Position numbers and translations under genes: made by a program. A stretch of DNA of 5,136 bases, taken from Alphaproteobacteria bacterium (GTDB taxonomy: Bacteria > Pseudomonadota > Alphaproteobacteria > Micavibrionales > Micavibrionaceae). Shown here piece after piece: positions 1-5,136 of the stretch. The number at the start of each line of letters is the position of its first letter. Position 1 is the stretch's first letter. Below the pieces are notes generated by a model. That model was not told the DNA's origin. It ran no database searches and was given only the letters and a program-made list of their open reading frames with translations. The stretch covers positions 1-5,136 of the forward strand of contig JAESUK010000118.1 in assembly GCA_016763095.1 (NCBI GenBank), read 5' to 3'.

Positions 1-591
1 AACAAGATCACCCGCAACAAGCGCAAACAGATAACATGGTTTTGGAAATGGGTCTTCCCACTGTGTAAAGTGACGACCACCCTCAAGCTCACCACGATCT
101 TTTAAATTTCCGTTTGAAAGCAAAACTGGGTATTTCTCTTTATCCCCCTCAACACGCACTGTAAAAGTCGTCAGTACATCGGGTCTATCTTGGAAATACG
201 TAATCCGACGAAAACCTTCCGCCTCACATTGAGTACAATAAGTACCTTGTGATTTATATAGTCCTTCTAGGGATGTGTTTCCTTCTGGATCAACCTCTGA
301 TGTCACCACCAAGGTAAACGCATCACCAGCATCCTTAATAACCATACCTTTATCTGTGGTCTCATAATCACTATATGCATCACCATCAATTGAGACAGAT
401 ATAAGCTTTTGATGTTCACCATTTAAGGTTAAGTCACCCGAAACACCTTCTGGATTTTTCTTATAGCGCACAGTACTGACAACAATTGTCTTGTCTTCCC
501 GTAAATCAAAGGATACATCCATATGCTCAACAAGGAATGGAGCAGGGGTATAATCTTTTAGATAAATAGTTTTAGGAGTATCGGTTCTCAT
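1..591 (-). CDS. pepN: Aminopeptidase N (M1 family), N-terminal 197 residues, runs off the window
   Basis: PepN is a cytoplasmic zinc metallopeptidase that removes N-terminal residues from peptides in the last steps of protein turnover. The frame is open from ATG at 589-591 to the left edge, so only the N-terminal beta domain is present; the HEXXH zinc site of the catalytic domain lies outside. The start reads MRTDTPKTIYLKDYTPAPF, as in proteobacterial PepN. Residues 119-137 hold the hallmark CTQCEAEGFRRITYFQDRP; Q121 and E123 correspond to the E. coli residues that bind the substrate N-terminus (Gln119/Glu121). Residues 177-195 continue QWEDPFPKPCYLFALVAGD, also diagnostic. A weak purine-rich site (AAAGAGA, 598-604) lies 6 nt upstream of the ATG. 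A second ATG at 594-596 is in another frame and meets TGA at its third codon. The gene lies 58 nt after proB, a place where proA is often found in relatives. Function is secure; operon membership is not. Confidence 0.96.
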   Translation of the reverse strand, partial: MRTDTPKTIYLKDYTPAPFLVEHMDVSFDLREDKTIVVSTVRYKKNPEGVSGDLTLNGEHQKLISVSIDGDAYSDYETTDKGMVIKDAGDAFTLVVTSEVDPEGNTSLEGLYKSQGTYCTQCEAEGFRRITYFQDRPDVLTTFTVRVEGDKEKYPVLLSNGNLKDRGELEGGRHFTQWEDPFPKPCYLFALVAGDLV

Positions 592-597
592 GGCATA

Positions 598-638
598 TCT
601 CTTTCGATTCTGTTTGATCCCAAACAGTATAAAAGAGA
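598..638 (-). repeat. Two-part inverted repeat between proB and pepN
   Basis: Seen directly: an inner perfect 7-bp arm pair (CTGTTTG at 610-616 and CAAACAG at 621-627, as read on the plus strand) with a 4-nt loop, and an outer perfect 7-bp arm pair (TCTCTTT at 598-604 and AAAGAGA at 632-638). A 5 x 4 nt internal loop separates the two stems. On a minus-strand transcript reading through from proB, the outer arm contains the AAAGAGA purine stretch just before the pepN ATG, so folding would hide the pepN ribosome-binding region. There is no T-run after the hairpin, so a standard intrinsic terminator is unlikely. As DNA, the dyad also overlaps the candidate pepN -10 element and could be an operator. 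The symmetry is certain; its role is inference. Confidence 0.6.
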
Positions 639-653
639 GTTAAACTATGTCAC
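626..653 (-). promoter_or_regulatory. Candidate sigma70-type promoter for pepN
   Basis: Reading the minus strand, GTGACA (648-653, five of six matches to TTGACA) is followed after 16 nt by TATACT (626-631, five of six matches to TATAAT). The -35 overlaps the proB stop codon. Transcription would begin near 619-620 and give a leader of about 28 nt before the pepN ATG. The -10 lies within the inverted repeat at 598-638. This is a motif match by eye only; AT-rich DNA yields such matches by chance. Confidence 0.4.
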
Positions 654-1504
654 GCAATTTGTGAGCTTGGCTCCATAGGGGACTGAACAAAGCTTGTACT
701 CTTCTCTAATCCCTGCATTAACTTAGAAATTGGGTTCATCATTGTTCCATTTGCAATAATAACATCACGCCCCGTGTTCCATGCCATTTTAACAGCCTCA
801 ACTTTACTCGCCATACCGCCAGTAGACACACCACTTGTTGCATCTGTTGCCATGGACATAATTTCATCCGTAAGAAATGGCACATAAGGAATATGTAACG
901 CATCGTCATGTTCTTTAGGGTTCTTAGTATAGAGCCCATCAACATCTGATAAAATAACCAAAAGCTCAGCATTCATAACGTCTGTGATTTGAGCAGCAAG
1001 AACGTCATTATTACCAAACTGCAACTCTTCCGTTGCAACAGTGTCATTCTCATTAATAATGGGAACACCATCAACCTTTAATATCGCACTCATCGTTCTA
1101 CGAAAGTTTTTATACGATTCATCATGTTCAGAAAGATGTGCAGGTTCAACAACGACACCAGAAGCCACTTTTACATTCGCCTTAGAGAATGCTTTTCTTA
1201 TAATTTCCGTATGATATTGCTTTCCCCACGTCGCCGCGACCTGCTTTTGGGGGATATTCAATTTTTGATCAGGGCTAAACCCTGAATCATGGCGACCAAG
1301 AGCAACCGCGCCAGAAGCAATAATAATAAGTTCTTTTCCTTGGTCTTGAAGCGCTTTCACATCTCCAGCAAAGCCTTCGAGCCATTCAACACGTGGCTCA
1401 AGCGTTTCCACATTAACAACAAGCGCGGATCCAATCTTAATAACAATGCGCGAAGCATCATTAAAGAGGGATAAAACAGTTTTTTGTGGAACATCTATAT
1501 TCAT
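650..1504 (-). CDS. proB: Glutamate 5-kinase, kinase domain only (no PUA domain)
   Basis: ProB phosphorylates L-glutamate on its gamma-carboxyl with ATP, the first and usually feedback-controlled step of proline synthesis in the cytoplasm. At 284 residues it holds a complete amino-acid-kinase domain: IVIKIGSAL with K23, IIASGAVALG with S64, INENDTVAT at 150-158, FGNNDVLAAQ at 163-172, LSDVDGLYTKNP at 185-196 and STGGMASK at 227-234 ending in K234. It stops right after this domain, whereas the E. coli enzyme (367 residues) continues into a C-terminal PUA domain. N165 stands where many homologues have Asp (GDND), near the glutamate site. The ATG at 1502-1504 is the only reasonable start; TAG stops the frame just upstream. 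The best Shine-Dalgarno-like match is a weak GGTAGA about 11 nt before it. It lies 35 nt downstream of obgE, as in many alphaproteobacteria, but proA does not follow. PUA-less glutamate 5-kinases are known, so the enzyme is probably active. Confidence 0.93.
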   Translation of the reverse strand: MNIDVPQKTVLSLFNDASRIVIKIGSALVVNVETLEPRVEWLEGFAGDVKALQDQGKELIIIASGAVALGRHDSGFSPDQKLNIPQKQVAATWGKQYHTEIIRKAFSKANVKVASGVVVEPAHLSEHDESYKNFRRTMSAILKVDGVPIINENDTVATEELQFGNNDVLAAQITDVMNAELLVILSDVDGLYTKNPKEHDDALHIPYVPFLTDEIMSMATDATSGVSTGGMASKVEAVKMAWNTGRDVIIANGTMMNPISKLMQGLEKSTSFVQSPMEPSSQIA

Positions 1505-1539
1505 AACGCAATATATCTACCATGAATTATGTTAATTGT

Positions 1540-2568
1540 CTACTTTTTATGAAGATTAAGAACAAACGTTTCATCTGTTTCCGTTTTATAAACTTCATCA
1601 TGAAGTGCAAATAAAACAGACTTAACACCTTCTCCAGACAAACATGAAAAGACAAAGGGCTTAATGCCTGTTTCTTCTTCAAAAATCCGTGCCTGATCGG
1701 CAGACAGTTCATCACCAAGCGAATCAGACTTCGTCAAAGCAACAATCTCTGGACGATCCGCGATGATATCACCATACTTCTCAAGCTCAGTTCTAATCGT
1801 ACGATAAGCACCGGCAGGATCATCTTGCGTAATATCAATCAAGTGAAGGAGGGCGCTCGTACGCTCAACATGGGCCAAGAATTTATGCCCAAGACCAAGC
1901 CCTTCTGAAGCCCCTTCAATAAGACCGGGGATATCAGCAACCACAAATTCACGATCTCCTGCTCTCACAACACCAAGGTTTGGATGAAGTGTAGTAAATG
2001 GATAATCAGCAACCTTTGGCTTCGCCGCAGACACAACAGATAAAAATGTAGATTTCCCTGCATTCGGCATACCAACAAGCCCAACATCAGCAATCAACTT
2101 CAAACGCAACCAAACAAGACGTTCTTCACCGTCCCACCCGGGGGTAGAGTTACGCGGTGCTTGATTCGTAGCGCTTTTATAATGCGCATTTCCGAATCCA
2201 CCATCGCCTCCTTTAAGAAAAAGGATCATTTTCTCTGGCTCCATCATATCCATAAGAACAGTTTCACCATCCTCATCTATGATTTGCGTGCCAACAGGAA
2301 CTTTTACAACAAGGTCTTCACCCTTTGCCCCAGATTTATTACGACCCATTCCACCTTGACCGGGCTTGGCTCTAAAATGCTGTGCATAACGAAAGTCGAT
2401 AAGCGTGTTTAGATCATTAACGGCTTCAAAATAGAGACTTCCACCTTTACCGCCATTACCACCGTCAGGACCACCAAACTCAATATATTTTTCACGGTGA
2501 AACCCGACGCAACCTTTTCCGCCATTACCACTTCCAATAAGTATTTTTGCTTCATCAAGAAACTTCAT
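1540..2568 (-). CDS. obgE: Obg-family GTPase (ObgE/CgtA), 50S ribosome assembly
   Basis: Obg proteins are essential GTPases that bind the 50S subunit and act in its assembly, linked to ppGpp and growth control. All 342 residues fit the family. The glycine-rich Obg fold spans about 1-158, with GSGNGGKGCVGFHREKYIE at the start, GGPDGGNGGKGG at 32-43 and KPGQGGMGRNKSGAKGEDL at 68-86. The G domain follows: G1 GMPNAGKST (166-174), switch region DYPFTTLHPNLG (188-199), G3 DIPG (212-215), G4 TKSD (279-282, in place of the more usual NKxD) and G5 SCLSGEGV (308-315). There is no OCT domain, and the C-terminus is short, as in other proteobacterial members. ATG at 2566-2568 is preceded by AAGGA at 2576-2580 with a 7-nt spacer, a good ribosome-binding site. 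An intrinsic terminator sits directly upstream, so expression probably depends on read-through from rplU-rpmA or on a promoter I cannot see. Confidence 0.97.
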   Translation of the reverse strand: MKFLDEAKILIGSGNGGKGCVGFHREKYIEFGGPDGGNGGKGGSLYFEAVNDLNTLIDFRYAQHFRAKPGQGGMGRNKSGAKGEDLVVKVPVGTQIIDEDGETVLMDMMEPEKMILFLKGGDGGFGNAHYKSATNQAPRNSTPGWDGEERLVWLRLKLIADVGLVGMPNAGKSTFLSVVSAAKPKVADYPFTTLHPNLGVVRAGDREFVVADIPGLIEGASEGLGLGHKFLAHVERTSALLHLIDITQDDPAGAYRTIRTELEKYGDIIADRPEIVALTKSDSLGDELSADQARIFEEETGIKPFVFSCLSGEGVKSVLFALHDEVYKTETDETFVLNLHKK

Positions 2569-2580
2569 ATTCTGATCCTT

Positions 2581-2615
2581 AAAAAATAAAAAAGGGGAAG
2601 CTAAGTGCTACCCCT
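2581..2615 (-). terminator. Intrinsic terminator between rpmA and obgE
   Basis: On the minus strand, AGGGGTAGC (2607-2615) pairs with GCTTCCCCT (2593-2601) around a 5-nt loop: nine positions with one T-T mismatch. It is followed at once by T5-A-T6 (2581-2592). This is the textbook layout of a rho-independent terminator. It lies about 35 nt after the rpmA stop. Its T-tract ends immediately before the obgE ribosome-binding site (AAGGA, 2576-2580), so it should lower transcription of obgE and proB relative to the ribosomal protein genes. Confidence 0.88.
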
Positions 2616-2649
2616 ATATTAAACCTTATACTAACTCTGTAGCCTAAAA

Positions 2650-2934
2650 TTACTCAGCTGCGTTTACAGTTGCTGAGTCATTTGCAGGTAGAATGTTTAC
2701 AACTGGGCGATCACCCTTAGTACGAGAGAAGAAAACTTCTCCGTCAATAAGTGAAAAAATTGTGTGATCTTTACCAAGTCCAACATTTTCGCCGGGGATA
2801 TATTTTGCTCCGCGTTGGCGAACAATAATGTTTCCTGCAAGAACTGTTTCTCCACCAAATCTTTTAACGCCTAGACGACGACCAGCTGAATCACGTCCGT
2901 TATTTGAACTACCACCTGCTTTTTTATGTGCCAT
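2650..2934 (-). CDS. rpmA: 50S ribosomal protein L27 (bL27)
   Basis: bL27 is a small basic protein of the large ribosomal subunit whose N-terminal tail reaches the peptidyl transferase centre and contacts tRNA. The 94-residue product starts MAHKKAGGSSNNGRDSAGRRLGV, without the cleaved N-terminal extension found in Firmicutes L27. It continues with RFGGE (26-30), AGNIIVRQRG (33-42) and PGENVGLGKDHTIF (48-61), all conserved. The C-terminal tail after about residue 85 (DSATVNAAE) is not conserved in the family. ATG at 2932-2934 follows GGAG with a 7-nt spacer. It lies 45 nt downstream of rplU and is almost certainly co-transcribed with it from the promoter at 3364-3391. The terminator at 2581-2615 closes the two-gene unit. 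Confidence 0.98.
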   Translation of the reverse strand: MAHKKAGGSSNNGRDSAGRRLGVKRFGGETVLAGNIIVRQRGAKYIPGENVGLGKDHTIFSLIDGEVFFSRTKGDRPVVNILPANDSATVNAAE

Positions 2935-2979
2935 GCTTTTTCTCCTATAATCTTAAAATCTTTATATACAGCGCTGAAA

Positions 2980-3294
2980 TTAAGCTGCTTTTACATCCTT
3001 GATACGCAAAACTGTTTTGTACTGACGGTGTCCAGCTTTACGACGATAGTTTTGACGTCTTTTCTTTTTAAAGATCAAAATTTTCTTATCACGTGTTTGT
3101 TCAAGAACTTCTGCAGTAACAGTCGCTTTTTCAACGTCCTTACCCAAAGTTGTTTTCTTACCATCTGTAATCATAATTACATCATCAAGTGTAACTGTTT
3201 TACCAACTTCAAGCTCTTCAAGTTTTTCAACACGGATAACCGCACCTGATTCTACTCTATATTGTTTTCCGCCTGTACGAATAACTGCAAACAT
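2980..3294 (-). CDS. rplU: 50S ribosomal protein L21 (bL21)
   Basis: bL21 binds 23S rRNA in the large subunit. The 104-residue product has the usual length and both family signatures: the start MFAVIRTGGKQYRVESG, and a basic loop at about 75-94 (FKKKRRQNYRRKAGHRQYKT) that contacts rRNA. The middle (ITDGKKTTLGKDVEKATVTAEV) matches the family pattern with a GxP-like motif changed to TTLGKD. ATG at 3292-3294 is preceded by AAGG with an 8-nt spacer. It is the first gene of the rplU-rpmA unit, about 60 nt downstream of the predicted transcription start. Confidence 0.98.
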   Translation of the reverse strand: MFAVIRTGGKQYRVESGAVIRVEKLEELEVGKTVTLDDVIMITDGKKTTLGKDVEKATVTAEVLEQTRDKKILIFKKKRRQNYRRKAGHRQYKTVLRIKDVKAA

Positions 3295-3363
3295 TGTTCT
3301 AACCTTATTTTTAAAGTGTCTTATTAAATTCTTTTTATCGAGTGTGTCCGATTAAACAGCGTA

Positions 3364-3391
3364 TATATACTGAATCGGTACAATCTGTCAA
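3364..3391 (-). promoter_or_regulatory. Strong sigma70-type promoter for rplU-rpmA
   Basis: On the minus strand a perfect -35 TTGACA (3386-3391) is followed after 16 nt by TATATA (3364-3369); the same TA repeat also offers a -10 at 18-nt spacing (3362-3367). Transcription would start near 3356 and give a leader of about 60 nt before the rplU ATG. The position, between the carbonic anhydrase stop and rplU, fits a strong promoter for ribosomal protein genes. The match is by eye, but a perfect -35 at a sensible place is convincing. Confidence 0.75.
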
Positions 3392-3421
3392 GCAAATGCT
3401 AGTGGATTTCCCTTAAATAAA

Positions 3422-4045
3422 TTAAACATCGAGAAAATTAACCTGCCCAGTTGATATATCCAACACAGCGCCAACAATAACAATCTCTTCTCTCTCAACC
3501 ATACCCTCAATTAAACGACTTGAGTGTGACAGCTGACTTACCGAGGCCAAAACATTCGCCTCAACTGCACGGTCGCATTTTTCCTCTTCATTTAAATCAT
3601 CAATTTGCGCAATTGCAAAAACATGCGGCTTAATACGACTTACTATGTCATGGAGATTCTCAGAAGAGATCGCCTGAGGGTTTTGAACATGCTCTATAGT
3701 CGCCTGTACAGCCCCACACTGCGTATGACCCATGACAACGACGAGTTGTGTGTCAAATGTACTCACGGCGAACTCCACGCTACCTACGATGGAAGGGGCG
3801 ACGACATTCCCCGCAACACGAATCACAAATAAATCACCGATATCTTGATCAAAGATCATTTCAACAGGCGCGCGCGCATCAGAGCAACACAAAACAATCG
3901 CCTTAGGAAATTGTCCTATCTCAGCAAAGTTTTTAAGCTTTCTTATTGAAGAATCAGAGTTTTGGAGAGATTTACCATCAAGAAAACGTTTATTTCCTAT
4001 CCGTAACGCACTCAAAACTTCTTGGGGTTCAGTTGCTACTATCAA
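3422..4045 (-). CDS. Beta-class carbonic anhydrase
   Basis: The enzyme interconverts CO2 and bicarbonate, supplying bicarbonate to cytoplasmic carboxylases and helping pH balance. The 207-residue product has the full beta-class active site: CSDAR at 54-58 (zinc ligand C54 and the D56/R58 pair) and GHTQCGA at 106-112 (zinc ligands H107 and C110). VIRVAGNVV (74-82) and GSVEFAV (88-94) are also typical. V51 occupies the position of Trp39 in the type II enzymes with a non-catalytic bicarbonate site, which suggests a type I-like enzyme. No signal peptide is seen. The only in-frame starts upstream of the conserved PQEVLSALRIGNKRF region are TTG codons; TTG at 4043-4045 is chosen because TGA at 4058-4060 closes the frame just above. 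No convincing Shine-Dalgarno site precedes it. A TATAAA at 4088-4093 could be a -10, but I see no good -35. It is transcribed separately from rplU, whose promoter lies just past its stop. Confidence 0.93.
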   Translation of the reverse strand: MIVATEPQEVLSALRIGNKRFLDGKSLQNSDSSIRKLKNFAEIGQFPKAIVLCCSDARAPVEMIFDQDIGDLFVIRVAGNVVAPSIVGSVEFAVSTFDTQLVVVMGHTQCGAVQATIEHVQNPQAISSENLHDIVSRIKPHVFAIAQIDDLNEEEKCDRAVEANVLASVSQLSHSSRLIEGMVEREEIVIVGAVLDISTGQVNFLDV

Positions 4046-4123
4046 AACACATACTTTTCATTAAAAATTCAGGTAACTAACCGTAATTTTATAAACATAA
4101 ATGCGAAAGATAACCAGATAAAA

Positions 4124-5002
4124 CTAACGCGTTGAACTATATTCATGAAGATTTGCCATAGGGGTTACATCCCCATCAGAAGATAAAACAAGAGCGATAC
4201 GAGAGTAATCTTTTTCATCCGTGAGCAAATGACTATACTTCGCTATAATTAAATCAGCCTCAGCCTTTGATTTAGCCTCAGAAAACTCCTCATGGAAAGG
4301 AATTACTTTCTGCATTTCAACATAATGGCTCGTCAGAGCATTGATCGTACTTAACTCTCGGCTCATCGCCTCATTTTCTTCAATCATCTGATTAAACTTA
4401 TCTGCATGTTCATAATCATACGGAAGCAACATCTTTCCGCTGTCGTCATATGAAATTTGCTCTGGTGCATAAGGAATATCATACTCCGCCATAAGCCCCT
4501 TCAATTTTTCAGACGCATGTTTCGATAAAGTATCTATATTATGTTTAGAGGGCAGAAGAAGAGGGATGGACATCAAGTCAATTGGTTCATCACCCTCAGA
4601 CCTTGGTGTAAAATAATCCTCTACATTAATCTTAGTCTGACCATGACTCGTATTAAGCACCACACCGCTTCTTTCCTCAGAAACAACACCGAGCATTTCA
4701 TCACCAGACAATAATATTGCACCTTCAGGAGGGGCAATGATGTCATGAGTAAGAAGCTCCGCCTGTTCTTTCATTTTTGCCTGAATTTTGTTTTCAACCT
4801 TCAGTTTCTCTTCTGGTGGAAGCGCGTCAAACGCCTCTTTCGTCAAGCCTTCTTCCGCCAAGAGGAACTCAAAATAACGTTGCTCTGGTGTTTTACTCAT
4901 AAAATCAAGATATTCATTCACAGGCGACATCTCCGCCGCATCAATTGGTGATGATTGATCATTAGCAGCAAGCGACGACTGAGCTATCTGTTGCCCCAAC
5001 AA
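4124..5002 (-). CDS. Hypothetical acidic protein, probably the C-terminal part of an interrupted gene
   Basis: I do not recognise this protein. The 292 residues from the first possible start (TTG, 5000-5002) are rich in Glu, Asp and Lys and largely helical in appearance, with no signal peptide, membrane segment or catalytic motif. Residues 38-80 (beginning TPEQRYFEFLLAEEGLTKEA, then LPPEEK and a charged helix) resemble a short helical segment, a variable pattern of TPEQR, EEGLT and LPPEE, that I recall from the ends of assorted alphaproteobacterial proteins; this is from memory and not checked. The TTG has no Shine-Dalgarno sequence, and purine-first codons typical of real coding continue upstream of it to TAA at 5087-5089 and beyond, so this start is probably artificial and the gene longer. 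The frame ends in TAG at 4124-4126, 78 nt before the carbonic anhydrase. It may be a pseudogene fragment or carry a sequencing error. Confidence 0.6.
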   Translation of the reverse strand: MLGQQIAQSSLAANDQSSPIDAAEMSPVNEYLDFMSKTPEQRYFEFLLAEEGLTKEAFDALPPEEKLKVENKIQAKMKEQAELLTHDIIAPPEGAILLSGDEMLGVVSEERSGVVLNTSHGQTKINVEDYFTPRSEGDEPIDLMSIPLLLPSKHNIDTLSKHASEKLKGLMAEYDIPYAPEQISYDDSGKMLLPYDYEHADKFNQMIEENEAMSRELSTINALTSHYVEMQKVIPFHEEFSEAKSKAEADLIIAKYSHLLTDEKDYSRIALVLSSDGDVTPMANLHEYSSTR

Positions 5003-5136
5003 TAAAGAAAGGGACTCATTTGTCTCCTTTTTATTAAAAATAACAGCGGGGTCAACATCCTCAAAATAATCTGCCTCATACTCTTCTTATGTAATTGCCG
5101 TATTCAAGAGAACAACCTCCCCCCCAAGAAAATCAG
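5003..5136 (-). pseudogene. Upstream continuation of the same frame, broken by an in-frame TAA
   Basis: In the same frame as the hypothetical gene below it, the minus strand translates to DFLGGEVVLLNTAIT, then TAA (5087-5089), then EEYEADYFEDVDPAVIF, and runs without break into NKKETNESLSLLGQQIAQSS. Between the TAA and the TTG at 5000-5002 there is no ATG, GTG or TTG in this frame, yet most codons begin with G or A (GAA GAG, GAG GCA GAT, GAG GAT GTT GAC), the usual sign of coding sequence. One reading is a nonsense mutation, as TAT/TAC, GAA, CAA or AAA would each be one change away. Another is an upstream gene that truly ends here, but then the downstream frame has no start. The gene continues beyond the right edge, so its N-terminus cannot be judged. 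Confidence 0.5.

Noticed and set aside
610..627. Inner hairpin after proB as an intrinsic terminator
   Set aside because: No T-run follows the stem on either strand (minus strand continues AATCGAAAG), so it is treated as an inverted repeat of unknown role.
739..972. Minus-strand open frame of 77 codons inside proB
   Set aside because: It overlaps a well-supported proB in another frame and its translation resembles no protein; a shadow frame.
1289..1474. Plus-strand open frame opposite proB
   Set aside because: Antisense shadow with low-complexity Asn/Lys/Ser content and no promoter or ribosome-binding site; the same applies to plus-strand frames at 2161-2412, 3605-3832 and 4745-4951.
1527..1718. 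Minus-strand open frame of 63 codons at the end of obgE
   Set aside because: It overlies the obgE C-terminal coding region in another frame, with no ribosome-binding site of note.
2969..2976. CAGCGCTG palindrome between rplU and rpmA
   Set aside because: An isolated 8-bp palindrome with no loop, no T-run and no second copy in the window; likely chance.
2926..3249. Plus-strand open frame of 107 codons opposite rplU and the start of rpmA
   Set aside because: It is antisense to conserved ribosomal protein genes; the Cys/Phe/Asn-rich translation is what the complement of Lys- and Val-rich codons gives.
3390..3421. Terminator for the carbonic anhydrase
   Set aside because: The stretch AAATCC-ACTA-GCATTT pairs only over four bases and has no T-run; the rplU promoter starts here.
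1..5136. tRNA, rRNA, CRISPR array, insertion sequence or phage gene
   Set aside because: I saw no cloverleaf-like sequence, spaced direct repeats, terminal inverted repeats or transposase/phage motifs on either strand.

Overview
The window reads as ordinary core chromosome of a low-to-moderate GC (roughly 40%, estimated by eye) alphaproteobacterium. The basis is the block rplU-rpmA-obgE-proB, a gene order typical of Alphaproteobacteria, together with the protein style of ObgE, PepN and the beta-carbonic anhydrase. I cannot name a genus. Every gene I can support lies on the minus strand, so transcription runs from high to low coordinates.

Right end (about 4124-5136): a coding frame for an acidic, Glu/Lys-rich protein of unknown function. 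The frame that codes for its C-terminal 292 residues stays coding-like further upstream to the window edge but is broken by one in-frame TAA at 5087-5089, and no ATG or GTG start lies between that stop and the first possible start (TTG at 5000-5002). It looks like the 3' part of a longer gene with a nonsense codon. Next (3422-4045) is a beta-class carbonic anhydrase with all zinc ligands present but only a TTG start available.

Centre (2580-3391): a strong sigma70-type promoter precedes rplU (L21) and rpmA (L27). A well-formed intrinsic terminator follows rpmA, and its T-tract abuts the ribosome-binding site of obgE. obgE (ribosome-assembly GTPase) and proB (glutamate 5-kinase) should therefore receive only read-through transcripts, unless another promoter exists. 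This would separate abundant ribosomal-protein expression from low GTPase and kinase expression.

Left end (1-653): proB ends after its kinase domain with no PUA domain and is not followed by proA. After a 58-nt gap comes the 5' part of pepN (aminopeptidase N), which runs off the left edge. The gap holds a long two-part inverted repeat that overlaps a candidate pepN promoter and includes the pepN ribosome-binding region.

No RNA gene, CRISPR array, insertion sequence or phage gene is visible, and no stretch over 300 bases lacks a gene. I found no convincing new multi-gene system. The points most worth a second look are the interrupted frame at the right end, the terminator placed against the obgE ribosome-binding site, the proB-pepN inverted repeat and the short ProB.
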